Assembly: GCA_020152595.1 (NCBI GenBank)
Contig: JAIGNY010002759.1
Location: 515,001 to 579,000 of the forward strand
Direction: 5' to 3'
Origin: Chiridota heheva
Taxonomy: Eukaryota > Echinodermata > Holothuroidea > Apodida > Chiridotidae
Length of the DNA: 64,000 nucleotides
The notes below the pieces were generated by a model, which worked only from the letters and a program-made list of their open reading frames with translations, was not told the origin of the DNA and searched no databases. Positions 1-12,048 of the stretch are shown in pieces; position 1 is the stretch's first letter, and each line of letters begins with the position of its first letter. A program made the position numbers and the translations under genes.

Positions 1-1260
1 ATTTAGAAAAAGTAATATTTTTTATTTTTCAAATAATAAATCTAATTTAAATGAATAATAGATTTAAATAAATAATACATCTTTAAATGGTGTACAGATA
101 TATTTTTCTGTATTTTATTACCTTTGAGCATCATAGAAGGAACAATGCATGTTTTGGGGAAAATTTAGTTCCAAATCCTATTAGATAGATTATTTGCAAA
201 ATTGTTTTAATATTTTTTTCTGATTCCCCCAAATCCATGACCAGTATTATATGAAAGGTCTTTCTGAGTAAAATTAATAAATTTCATTACTATTTTTATG
301 GTATTTAGCCACAAGACAAGAGCATGTTGCAAAGATAATAGTTTTTAGGAGACCTAATATGCAAATTCAGTGACCTAATTTGCTAATTTTTGTATAAAGT
401 TCAACGTGTTAGCTTTCATATAAGCCCAACTTGTTATAGTACAAAACAAACAGAATTTGGTGGAAAAGACCTCTTTCCAAGAAGTTCCTACAAATTACAA
501 TTTTGTTCAGAGACCCCTGGTAGGGTAAGGGTTAATTTCTGTAATTAAGCCATGTTACTTAATCGTACGATCTCATTTAACTTTCATTTATCAAAATATA
601 ATTCTCAAGACATATCTTATTTTATTCGAGGTGTATGTATATATTTAAATTGTAACTGTTTGGCTAAAATAAAGTACTTCAAATGAAAAAAATGAAATAT
701 AACGAAGACAAATTGTATTTATATACGTGGTAGAGGAGAAAAATGAATGTTTCCTTCTTTGGAGTATCCGGTTGTTTCTGTTTTATTTGTGTTTTAAGAT
801 AATATAATAAATAAATGACAAACCTGCTATAGAACATATTTTATTGCACCTCTGATTGTTGACACAATTATGCAAAACAACGAAAAGTTTTCAAGCACTA
901 AATTCATACTCATGCCAAAGAAACAATATTTCTGCTGGAATTTTGATTTTGGTGTAACAAATTCAAAGGTTTTAATAACAGTAAATTTGATTGATATAGT
1001 GACATCACTTCTCTGACGGCATTTAATTGGCATATCAAGGATGCAGAAACATTGAATAATATTGTATATCTAATTCCATGTTAGCAATGTAAACGCAGCC
1101 CTAAAACAAACAAGGAGCTCTGATTAGGCAGTATGGAAGAAGTATAATAGTGTTTTATTAGAAAGTTGCCATTTTGGTTTTATAATGCACATATTATCAC
1201 GGATCTTCGTTGTTGCCATCAATCAACGTTTCTTCTGCATCGTGGCTGCTTCATAAATTT
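1..1260. other. No gene seen, AT-rich non-coding
   Basis: AT-rich sequence with poly(A)/poly(T) runs and no convincing coding frame, splice-bounded exon or repeat with recognisable ends. Open frames here are under 90 codons and show no domain I recognise. Confidence 0.5.
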
Positions 1261-1267
1261 GATTTCG

Positions 1268-1851
1268 AAGGTTAAAGGATACGTTCAGTGGTTAAGCAAA
1301 TCTATCTTGTATAAACAAGGACTTCAAAAGAAACCATTCAAAATTCTTATTCCGTTAAGAAGATATCGAAGTTCAAAGTTTGGTATCATTTGTGTAGAAA
1401 CGACTGAAATCAGACTAGTTGTAATGTCATAGCCTCAGATTCCTTAAAATCGTTATGTATTCTATCATATTTTGTCCTGTGATTTTGAGGCTTAAAAACC
1501 ATGGGATATGTCAGAAAAGTAGTAAAACTTAATCTGGTAAAGGTATTTATAATGTACCACCTGAAGAAAGTTCGAGGAAAAATGATATAAATAGTAAAAA
1601 ATTAGATAAACTTTCTTTAAAATACATTAACAATCGCTAAGAATGTGAGGATGAGGACATCAACTTTTCATAGTCTGATAGTAGACTTACTACACCAGTA
1701 ATTTCTACACAGATATGACAGAGCTTTAAACTTGAATATCTCCTTAACGAAATAAGATATTTGAATGTTTCTTCACCATTTTGTTTCTTTTGAAGTCCTC
1801 AGTCATATACGATGGACATGCTTGACCACTAAACTTATCCTTTAAGGAAAG
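1268..1851. mobile_element. MITE-like element with ~65-bp terminal inverted repeats
   Basis: The left end (1,268-1,335) contains AAAGGATACGTTCAGTGGTT and then a GGACTTCAAAAGAAAC block. The right end (1,785-1,851) reads as its reverse complement with mismatches (GTTTCTTTTGAAGTCCTC ... CTTGACCACTAAACTTATCC). The interior matches another copy at 46.1-48.5 kb: TATCATTTGTGTAGAAA and CTTTAAAATACATTAACAAT occur in both. No transposase is encoded and the superfamily is unassigned. Confidence 0.6.
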
Positions 1852-1859
1852 TTATGTAA

Positions 1860-2980
1860 AAGACTACTTAATATTCCATCGAAAAATTTGCTCCTACACG
1901 TCATTACCTGAGTTTTGATATTATAATCTATGAGGTGCTTCTTTATGAAAAACATTATTACATTTGCAGTAAAGGCAAAAAAGATCATTTCAGGGAGTCA
2001 ATTAAAACTTAGTTGTCATGGGAATTTCGATGTGAAAATATTTATGATGTGTTTCACCAGGGAGTTGGATATATAGGCTATTCTAATGTTGTAGCATCAC
2101 TTTTATAGCGCAGAGTTATGGGAGAAATGAAGTTTTTATTAAAGTACCAACTACTAGGCTTTTATTGCCGTACTAGTCTTGAATTATTTGGGATAAATAA
2201 ACAAAATAGATTAAGCGTACAGCTCACGAGTTATTTTTAATATACAACGTAAGGAAACAACAGCCGAGGTCACCAGTTATAAACTATTTACAATAATGTA
2301 AAATACAATTGTTCTAATCGTCTAGATAACATCGCAGTCTGCAGGTACCACACAATCATTTTGAAGATTGTATTGCAGTCTTTGAATTGTTTTGAGTACA
2401 GTTGGCAGAGTGGGATACTTCGGCTTTTTTGGGGAGGAGGTAAATCATAATCCTAAATTTTCAGATTTCCACCGAATCACGAACTAAAATTTTGGTTCAA
2501 ATTCAACGCACATTCATTTTTCGAAATTGCAGCCAACTCCCTGATTGTAGCGTTTTCCACGCTGTGTCCATGGAACTGACAAAATAAGTCTATATGACTG
2601 CTATCTAATTCTCTATAGTGCTATCGTTAATCATTGAACAAATATGAATCTAACAATTTATTCGACATCATCATCTATCATTATGTCGTTAATACAATTA
2701 CTAACGAGTACTGACAGAATGAGATTGTCCGTAAGGTATTGCAAATTAAAGGTAAATACTCCATGTAAGACCTAAAAATAATGCAAATTAACATCGATAT
2801 AAACATATATATACATGCATTTATATCTATTAAATATTCATAAGGGTTATCTTTTAAAGATAAATCGTTCTGCACTCATACACTTAATAACATCATACTA
2901 ATGATTTCGATATATTTAGCAAAATGCGCAAATTAATGCTGCATGATTAATTTTTTAAAACAGGAATCACATAGAAGTGA
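1860..2980. other. No gene seen
   Basis: AT-rich non-coding DNA. Scattered short open frames show no recognisable protein and no supporting splice structure. Nothing else could be supported. Confidence 0.45.
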
Positions 2981-2992
2981 AAACTTTGAAAA

Positions 2993-3268
2993 GAGAGAGA
3001 GAGTTGAACACACAATTACAATGACGGGGTCGTCGCCTGCGTATTCGCTTATGATAGTACAAATGCTATCACGAAACGCTTAATACGACCCAGACGAGAA
3101 CACAGGTACGACGTACGGACAGACATAACATCGACAACCAAGTCAATGTCCACGGCCTTTGATAACCAGTTGTGGTGCACTGGCGTGTCTACCCACCCCA
3201 GGATTGAACCCGGGGCCTCGTGGTCTGTAGACAGGTATTATAACCGCTACACCACAGTAGGTAGATAC
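2993..3268 (-). mobile_element. tRNA-derived SINE, copy 1
   Basis: Target duplication actttgaaaa lies at 2,983-2,992 and again at 3,269-3,278. Read on the minus strand, the element begins with a tRNA-like head (about 3,190-3,265): an A-box-like TGTAGCGGTTA and a B-box GGTTCAATCC. The body contains GTTATGTCTGTCCGTACGTC and TTCTCGTCTGGGTCGTATTA, and it ends in ATTGTAATTGTGTGTTCAA plus a (CT)n tail. Two further copies in the window (37.9 and 47.5 kb) define the ends. It would be transcribed by Pol III and mobilised by a LINE in trans. The SINE family name is not known to me. Confidence 0.85.
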
Positions 3269-3279
3269 ACTTTGAAAAT

Positions 3280-5230
3280 ATAATGTCGTTCTATTTATAG
3301 TCCTACTTACAATGATATGTGTTGGGCACTACCATTATTAATAAAGGTAAAAAAATGTGTGTTGTCCGGTTCCGGTTGTTTGCATTGTAACCTAATACGA
3401 CGAATATCAAACTCTTGGAATGACTTATACTTGAATGCGTTAAAACAATACTATTAATTGTATTCTTTGTGATTTCGTAGACCTGATAAAACTTAAGGAC
3501 TGAGGAAGTGGATTAAATCTAATGGGGACACTACCTGGAGATAAATTGTATTCGCTTTTCGAGTGCTGAAATCGAGTATCATTGTAAAATGGCAATATAA
3601 TTAAAAGAAATGTGTTTGCAGTCTTTATTTTAGTCTTTTTTCAGACCGTGCTAATAGGGTTTCTTTAATTTAAAGTCTACTAGAGATCGTGACGTCATTT
3701 GCTCCATATATCATAAAATATAGGACGAATGACGTCACGATTTTTGAATCTACGGCCACGACCAACCATTTTGAAAGGGATGTGCTTGTAAACTGTATCA
3801 CCACTGTTGAAGATGGCAGTGACAGAAACAAGATGGAAAAGTAATTTCTCTAAATTAGTATTCTGTTCAGGAGGTGACTAGGAGGGGTCGTTAGCTATAT
3901 AGGTTTTTAAATACGGTTTGTATTATTTACTTGTTATTCTTTGATAAAAGGACAGGTGACATGTAGCAATTTGGTAGCAACTGTAGCAACTGATGTATTT
4001 TTTTTTTTTTTGGAACAACTTTCTCATACAAATGTAGTTCGAAAAATGTCTGTCTTTTAAAAAAGACAATGTCTGTCTTAGAAAAAGCTTCCAAAGAAAA
4101 TTATGGCACTCTTAAATGGAATTCTGGTACCAAACAAAATTTATATGCCCCAATTGTGAAAGAGTATAAAAGAAATTCACAAACATTTTTTTTTTTTTTT
4201 AAGACATTATGATTATTCAATAATTAAATTGCCCTAACTTTGGTCCTAAATGTCCCGATTTTACTGCATATTGTTCTAAAAGTCTCCAATTGGTTCAAAT
4301 TAAGGTCGTCTCCCGATATTGCGGGATCTTAATCTTAAATTGTCCAATTTTCAAATCAAAAAGAGGTCGCCGCCACTAGTAATATTCGTACTAATAATCT
4401 ACTTTCAATTTTAGTAGCGGTGCAGGGGACGGGGAATCACCCTTTCAGCTATATGTCGTATGCTGCCGTATGCTTTCAAATTAAGTTAAGGGTTTCCTCA
4501 AAGTTATATAATCCCAGTGGTATCATCTCATAACAAGCCTTACATTAGTATATAGGCCTACTGATTGGCCAACCTGCATTGTATTTGGGTGCCTGACCAA
4601 CAAAATAAAAAGTAAATAAGGTTCATTAGCTATACTTGGAGGGTAAAATCACGTCCAACCCCTCAAGGGGTACTTCTATGCAATGCTTGGGTCATTATTT
4701 TCTTGACGTGGAGGACCCATCTCTCCCGGGCTAGTACGGTGGCTACCATCCTCTCATCACGGTGGCGTCGCTTCTGCTTTAGGAATTCATTGTCCATCGT
4801 GCCAATTGCCATCAATTGACCCAAATTGTTTTTTTTTAATTTGTCTCACTACTCCTCCAAATGGACTGAAGTTAGATCATTTTAGACCCTTCAAAATGGT
4901 TAAAATGCACCAGTTTCTGTGCGCTTCGCCCCTTGGACCCTTACCATTTTTGCCATCAAGTGGGCCACTAATTTAGAAATTTCTTTTAAAAAGTTCTTGT
5001 CTCTTTACTCCACCAATTGGGCTGAAGTTAGATCATATTTTGACCCTTATAAGGGTTAAAATTTACCAGCTTTTGGGGGCTTCACTCCCTAGACCTGAAC
5101 CATATCGACTTAGCTTAGTATAGCAGGGTAACTTAAATTATAACGAAACTAGGAATTAAAAATTAAAATCCTTCCACTTACATGTTATATAAGTCTTCTA
5201 AATCACATTATTCTAGCTTTTTGGATGCAA
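3280..5230. repeat. Non-coding region with a ~157-bp direct repeat (4,845-5,105)
   Basis: No gene is seen. From 4,845 a unit containing CTGAAGTTAGATCAT, GACCCTT...GGTTAAAAT and a CTTCGCCCCTTGGACC-like block is repeated about 157 bp later (CTGAAGTTAGATCAT again at 5,022, then CTTCACTCCCTAGACC). Related 'GCTTCGCCCCCTG' blocks occur at 22.07 kb and 33.44 kb, so this is a fragment of an interspersed repeat. Confidence 0.5.
3686..3741. repeat. Inverted repeat carrying two CRE (TGACGTCA) palindromes
   Basis: The left arm ATCGTGACGTCATTTGCTCC (3,686-3,705) and the right arm GGACGAATGACGTCACGAT (3,723-3,741) are reverse complements with minor differences, around a short AT spacer. Each arm contains a full TGACGTCA, the CREB/ATF binding palindrome. 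It could be a tiny foldback element or a regulatory module; no gene is recognised nearby. Confidence 0.7.
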
Positions 5231-5234
5231 ACCC

Positions 5235-5505
5235 CTTAGATCCTTCAGAATATTACATAAAATCGAAAAATAATAATAAAATTATCCCGAAATCTGCCAG
5301 AAAGTCTTGAAAATTAAAGAAAATTGCCCAAGAACATCCCGATATTTAAGGAAATTTCCTGAAAATGTAAGATTTTTAAGAAATTGAAAGCAATATCCTG
5401 ATTAACCAGTTAACAGCAACATTCCATGTAGGTTTAATTTTGGAATTTCTTTTCCTCCCCTCCCCCCTTCCGCTAAGGAAGACCTTTCCTACGACCCTGG
5501 CCTAC
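5235..5505 (-). repeat. Degenerate 'cccgaaaattgaag' repeat block, copy 1
   Basis: Read on the minus strand, a GC-rich head (CCAGGGTCGTAGGAAAGG, near 5,505) is followed by imperfect 15-25-bp units of the type aatttcc(t/c)gaaaatt. The other blocks (19.7, 22.5, 23.5, 24.6 and 27.4 kb) share the head-plus-degenerate-array layout. No protein is encoded. Confidence 0.5.
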
Positions 5506-5993
5506 CGACGTCGGTTTCGAGAAGATTAACTCCTCTTGTGTTATTATACAGCAATATCATGAATATGAAAAACCCATACATTGCATTCAAAACAAATTGG
5601 CCTAAATTTATGGAAATGAGAACAACACCATCAATGATGTAGTAGCTCAATATGTTGAGGGAGGTTGAAGTCTTGTTCAATATACTGAAGTCTATACACT
5701 AGAGGAATTTAGCGGCGGTAATTTTGAGAGCTTCAAATGAAAATGTATGGTTATTTCCCATCATGGCTTATGGTCAGGAAGTCAAATTTTCTAGCTTGAT
5801 ATATGATAGAAAATTAAAAGATAAACCAAGTACCAAAGACTCCATCATAAAATTTTATACTATTCTCAAATTATCCAAGCTTGAAGTTGTAATATAGACG
5901 CTACCATTTTGTCTAATTTTGCTTTGATATTCTTGCCAATAATGCCATAATGTGCCATAATTGCACAATGTGCTAGCACACAGCACACACAAT

Positions 5994-6500
5994 CCAGGAG
6001 CAGCCCGAAAAACTGGGTACTTTAAAATATCCAAAACAATGGGTACTTTTATGTATTACGTCATCCCATGAGTTTACACATTTGACTAGCCTACACTAAA
6101 CGTATAGGGTTCCTCATTTCCCGCTCCGGATTGCCACTGGATATCCTGAAAATTTGGAGACGGATAGTAAATAGATATTCAAAATTACTTTTTGAAATTC
6201 ATCGTCGTCGCCTATTTGAGAAAATAAGCAAAACAGATTGTCATAATCTTTTTCATTAACTTCCCTAAAAAGCGACTCTTAATTTTAAAAAGTAGGGACA
6301 AAAAGTTTTGAATATCTATTTACTATCCGTCGCCAAAATTTCAGAATATCCAGTGAAATTTTGGACAATCTTAAGCAGAAAATGAGAAACCCCATATGGT
6401 GGGATAGTCAAATGTGTAGGTTCATGCAATGACGTAATACATAACAAATGATTAATTTTTTGGGTATTTCAAAGTACTCAGATTTTTGGGTTGCTTCTGG
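5994..6500. mobile_element. Foldback element with ~210-bp inverted arms
   Basis: The left arm (about 5,994-6,208) and right arm (about 6,290-6,500) are reverse complements for most of their length. Shared pieces include TATGTATTACGTCAT, ACACATTTGACTA, ACGGATAGTAAATAGATATT and ACTGGATAT. The ends are CCAGGAGCAGCCC and GGGTTGCTTCTGG. The spacer is about 80 bp and no transposase is present. This fits a long-TIR MITE or foldback element; no target duplication was resolved. Confidence 0.7.
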
Positions 6501-6509
6501 ACTGAGACA

Positions 6510-9500
6510 TAATATATTTCTTTAGAATTCTCTTTGAAATTTTCTTTACATCATGCTTTGACTTGGAAGTTCTTCCATATAAGTTTACAGGGACATAATC
6601 AATTAGAAAACATATCCTAACCTGCTTTATAGATATTCAGATAGCTTAAAATTATTGTTTCCAGCATCTGATCATATTAAATGAAAAAAATCCAGACTTT
6701 ATGTCTCCTTTAAAACATAACGAATCAAATTCCTGGTACAACTGTGTCGGAAACATAACACCTTGTTATTATTTAACTTTAATTTTTTTTTGATAGTTTA
6801 CTGATGATACAGCTTCTTTGAAAGTTCCCTTCAATTACTGTCAAAAAACGCCCTTACTTAATTTTCTGCCCCCTTGCCCCGAGTTTCTTTCGACATGATT
6901 AGAGGTGACATTATTCACTCGCACGTTCAGAAAATGCACAGTACATGTATCTGAAGTAAGGGAATATTTTGGTAGGAAATTATGTCATTATGCGTGAACA
7001 TAAGCTAAGCCCATTTGATAACAACCCGAGCTAGCACTCTTCTACGCTATAAATAATTGTCCCAAGGCCTCTCGCGTCTACACAACACAACAATCTGACC
7101 TCTTTGTGGTACACTTAACAGTGAGATTACAAGAATTTACATATCTCAAAATACATTTTTGAACTTTTAGATATCAAGTATGGGAGATTAAGTTAGATGT
7201 ATGGTTGTCTGGGGAATTCCTATTTTTCAAAAATAGCAACTCTATTCTTCTAGGGGTACAGTATAGGGAATGTTTATGTAATGTACTGCACTTATGGTGA
7301 TATGTTCAAACTGTTAATACACACGTGCACGGAGCAATGATGAAGGGTTTCGTATAGAGATGTTTTGCAGTTAATTTCTTCATTGGACAGTTAGATACAG
7401 TCAGAATATTTAAGTAATACTTGAAATATCAAAGAGGAAGAATAACTGAGCATTGTTTTCCTTATGAACTTTTTCCATTTTTCAACCCACCAGCCTTACG
7501 TGAATATGAAAAATGTAAAACAACAGCAAATCACAAATATAATTTTGGTCCTAGATATGTTTGATCTTAAATATCTAAAAAAAAATTCTGCTTGCAAATT
7601 TTAGATTATGAAATAAAAAGTAATCTTGAGATACATATATTTACATCATTTAGGAATTTCCCGAAGGGATAAGGAAGAGGGATCTAATTGCTCCTAGATA
7701 ATTTTGTCTGTTTTTCGTATTTGCTTTCAAAATAGGTCACTGGGAAACTAGCCCTCAATTCCCATTTATCGTTATGGAAGTAGTTGCTCCGAGGTTATAC
7801 CAGAATCGCCATTGCTTAGACACTACAAAGTAGGAAAAAGGGAAAGACGTAATAAAACATGGAAAGAGCTGTAGAAAAGGAGAGAGACGGTTTTGGTTGG
7901 AACAGTTGAGGAGAAGCTGCAGCAGTAGGAAGAATATACTCAAAGAAACCTTAATCTCCGCACCCAGGAGAAAGGAGCAGTAAAAGAGAGTTGCTCCCTA
8001 TCAAAGTGAGACCCTGGTATAGGAAGTAAGAAATATTCAGCCAATACCTATAGAACTGGGACATATAGACAAACGTTTGTAAAATGTACAGTGGTGACTC
8101 GTGAGTAGCGCAATGTATAATGTCGCTTTTCGAGATTGAAAAAATCCTATCGAAAATAGAAAAAAAGGATGTTTTCATTCAATTCAAACACTTTTGTGAT
8201 GTAATATAGTGATCATAGTATCTCTGACTATTATAGAATACAGATTCTACTAAACAACGACATTACACAAAGCACTGAGTATTTTGGTACGTGGGTTCTT
8301 TGAAAATTTGTCTGGTGGTGTTGATGTTATATTGTCAAACATGCGAGGGTTGCACTATCAGAAGGTGCTGTATCAAAAATCAGGGAGTCATTTCTATTAG
8401 CTGAGTTTGTTATCTTCCTATTTGAATTAGATATCTTATTAAGACATGTAAGACATCAGGTATAACCCATCGCGGAGTTAAAGCCGATTAAAAAAAAAAT
8501 GCTTAACGTTATGTCACGGCAACGTAAACACTTAACATAACTTCATAATGCCACAACAAATATCATCCACATGTTATTATGACGAATCGGTACACTTATT
8601 GACAAAAGGCTTATCAGAAAGTTGTGAAATTTGACTGCTCAAACATATAACATTCAAAATTTGTCTTTCCCTCTTCCACGCGATTCAACAGTACGATGAG
8701 TCAATTTTGCCTAAGTTCATGGTCGAATGTTACAGCAACGTGTTATGACATTATCTGATTGTATAATGAATTACTAATGTCTTAATATAATTTAAAATAC
8801 AAGAAGGTAATTAACATTTCAGGACAAAAATATGTGAAACGACAATTTTTTTAAAAGATTGACTGTAAATATTCCTTATCACATGAGTCGACCCGATTCC
8901 AGTCTTTCATTTGGCATGAGGTAATTTTCAAAGGAATACATATAATTTATCACGGAAGTGCTTCTATGAAGTCATACCTTTAAGTGGACTAATAAACCTG
9001 TACTACAGACACTCAAAAGCCCACTGAGGAATTCTTGAAATTCGATATTTTCTTAACGTCACGACATGACATTAAAGTAGTATATTCACCCATAGACGTG
9101 GATAACGGGAGAGCTGGGGGTTGTGTAATCCTCAGCCACAGCATCTGTCATTATTTATTTTCTTTTTTTACCTTCAATAATATATCTAATCTATAAATTA
9201 ATGAAAGGTATAATTGTATTATATTGTTCATTTATCGAAATTCTGTTGGAACTTTTCAATTTTTGAGTTGGAGCAAAGATACACTCTGTCACTCAGTATA
9301 CATACTATTTGGGAAAAGCATACGCGTATAATATGAAGCGGGCAGACTATTTTCATCTGTTGAATTGACAAAATATGCTCAAGACACCGAGAGAAAAAAA
9401 ATATGAAAGAAAGCAGCATCGAAAATTTCAAGACTTATTTTAAAAAAATCACCAGGTTGGGTTTTTTCAGATATTTGCTTTAGAAAAATCTGTTGAGAGT

Positions 9501-10140
9501 TAGGTTTCTAAACATTTGAGCACAATGTGCCATAAGATGCAACTGTACTTGATACCTTAGCCTTGTGTTATAAACTAACAAGGTTTAGGCCATAAGAACT
9601 TTCATGCATGCGCAAATTTATCACTGAATTTCAAAGCTAGCTGCATAGCAGATGAATTATGGTGTAAGTTGTTATTTTGTGGTGCCCATACAAATAAGAC
9701 TTAATTCTAAGTAAGCTATTTTTTAACCATTTGGAATCAATTCTGATATCAAAGTAGGGTTGATATAATTAATACAAATGCAAAATACTCAAAAAATGTT
9801 GACATAAATTCCCATTGATTAATGATTAATTAATATTGGTCCATGAGCCAGATAGGTTGGTTGGTACCATTTTGGGGGCAAATTGTCACTATTTTACCTT
9901 TAATGTAGTGCCCAAAGGAAAATATATTCAGTGAAATTTTTAGTCGAATTACATCAAGCATTTAATGGGAAGTTATATACACCATTTCTAACACCTCTGC
10001 TTTATACAATGCTTTATATCCAAGAGTGTTGTCAGTATCGCCTCCATTGGTATTCAAAAAATACCCATGAAAATTGGTTAGTTAAGGATTATGTACGCTA
10101 TTAACAACTTTCTTCTATACACTTTACAGCAATAACCTAA
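6510..10140. other. No gene seen
   Basis: AT-rich, non-coding. The only notable motif is a TATAAATA at 7,048 followed after about 25 bp by a CTCGCGTCTACACAACA stretch that looks like a core promoter, but no coding frame follows it. Short open frames at 7,755-8,178 (-) and 9,228-9,431 (-) resemble no known protein. Confidence 0.4.
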
Positions 10141-10149
10141 ATAAAAAAT

Positions 10150-10830
10150 AAAGTGTTAAACATTTATTTTAGTAAAAAAGACCATAACAATTCTTAAATG
10201 TGCCTCATGGTACCCTAAAATTTCCGATGTGAATTGCCAATCTGTATATGATAGTCCAAGAAAATTGTCAAACTTAAAGCGTTTAGAAGCGCTCAGAAAA
10301 TTATACTTTAATTTGAACAATAATTTCTTGATGTATATAAAAGAAACTGCTAAGTTGGCAGTTAAGATGGTGACTAAAATGGCAAACAAGATGGCGGTCA
10401 CGATGACAACGAAGATCGGTGCCAAGTAGGCCACAACTACTGGCAGCAGAACAAGTATCCAAAACGAGAGAGTTTCAAGGATATGACGCGATACAACTCC
10501 CAATGCATTTCAGAAATCATAGAATAACAACTAAAATGATACAGAAGATTTTGGCAAAAGATGTAAGCCACCAAGATTATGGCAGTCACGTTTTAGACAA
10601 ACCTTCAAACAGCAGAGAGAATAACAGCCAAGATCAAAAATAGCAGCCAGAACTGCAGCTAGATATGTTGCCAAAATGGTTTTATCCAAATTCCAGCCAA
10701 AATGGAAGTTTAAATGCACAAACAAAAAATGACAACGAAGATGGGTACCGTGTGGGCCAATATACTTCATGCCCAGTGTTAACAGAAGGAATATCTAGAA
10801 TAAGACAATTTCAAGAATATTAAACTTGAA
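10150..10830. repeat. Degenerate internal repeat, no gene supported
   Basis: Blocks such as ATGACAACGAAGATCGGTGCC (about 10,402) and ATGACAACGAAGATGGGTACC (about 10,729), each followed by a purine-rich GAGTTTCAAGG / CAATTTCAAGAATAT stretch, indicate an old duplication of about 325 bp. A minus-strand frame at 10,156-10,503 gives a very hydrophobic 115-residue product (several LVVV/ILVTIL runs). It is compositional and matches no family I know, so I do not call it a gene. Confidence 0.35.
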
Positions 10831-10839
10831 GCTCTACAG

Positions 10840-12040
10840 ATTTTAGACGTTTTTTATTTCAAAATAGCAATCAATATTCAAAATGGCATTTAGGAAATCA
10901 TGAGAAACCACAGCACATTAAATGTAATTTACTGATATTACAAAATTAATATTGCGACAGAATTCAAGTAGAATTCATATTAGTCGCAGGGCGTTTGTAG
11001 AGGTTTTAATAATGCAATGATAATGCTGGCTCCCAAATGTCATCCATGAGTTCCTAATGGTATATGGCAGGGCCCGTAAATTAATTCCTGTTGCTCCACT
11101 CCTCCATCCCATAATATTTTTCCCCTCTGTTAATATTATCCACATGCTTTCAGACTTCTTCCTGTAATTGTTTTGTATTTTTGTATGATGAAGTTTCAAC
11201 GCAAATTACTAACTATTCTTTCATTTGTTTCGTGAAGTCACGACATGTAATATGCATGTAATCTGTTAATGCACATGTTGCATGTAATGTGTGGTATGTT
11301 GTCCTGAATTAACATTCACTGGAAAACCTGCAAATTGAATGTAAGTTGATATTTTGGAAGGCAAGTTTTGCTGTACTTGTATAATTGTCATAAGGTTATT
11401 CAGAATAAATCCCTTCGAAATATTTTACATGCATATGAAGGAACAGGTTCTTTACAAATTTTGATATGGTACCGTACTTACTCATAAAAGAATCATATTC
11501 GATCTTTGTCAATTGTCCTTTAAGCTTTATTTGATATATTCATGCATGTAAAATTGTCCATATTATTCAATGCCATTTTCGGGGTATTAAACTTTTAAAC
11601 CATTAAAGCTAAGGAGATTCACATTTTATTTATTTTTGTCATGAGGTGCCATAATGGAATGGAACACTTTCTTATAATCAATGGTGTAAAATACGCCCAC
11701 ATGCAATGCCTTAATCAGTTAATTGAGGATTCTTTTTAGATAATGAGCTTAATATTCTTTAGAGCTTTCGGGTGCTTCGCTTCTCCACGGTCTATTCCTA
11801 TACAGAACTTTAAGCAAACCCTTGATCCCATAGTATACGGTTCATGGTTTGCTTGCACATACCTTATTCACGTATTTGTTTTGTACGATGTTTGTTCTCC
11901 CCCATTTTGTTTTTCCCGACATGACCATTGCTCCCGCCCCACACCCCGAAAACTCTGTCTCCAAATCTGGATAAGTCACAATAGTCGCTAATAGAATGTG
12001 AAAAGTCAAACATTAAATGTAAAAGTGATTTGATATGAAA
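10840..12040. other. No gene seen
   Basis: AT-rich non-coding sequence between a degenerate repeat and a hAT-like element. No exon, RNA or repeat could be supported. Confidence 0.4.
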
Positions 12041-12048
12041 ACCTTTAT

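Noticed and set aside
3190..3265. Functional tRNA gene on the minus strand.
   Set aside because: A- and B-box-like words are present but stems do not form a proper cloverleaf, and it is the 5' head of a SINE with target duplications.
10156..10503. 115-codon very hydrophobic minus-strand frame, membrane-protein-like.
   Set aside because: Hydrophobicity comes from A/G-rich + strand repeats (aagatggc, atgacaacg) read in antisense; no family match.
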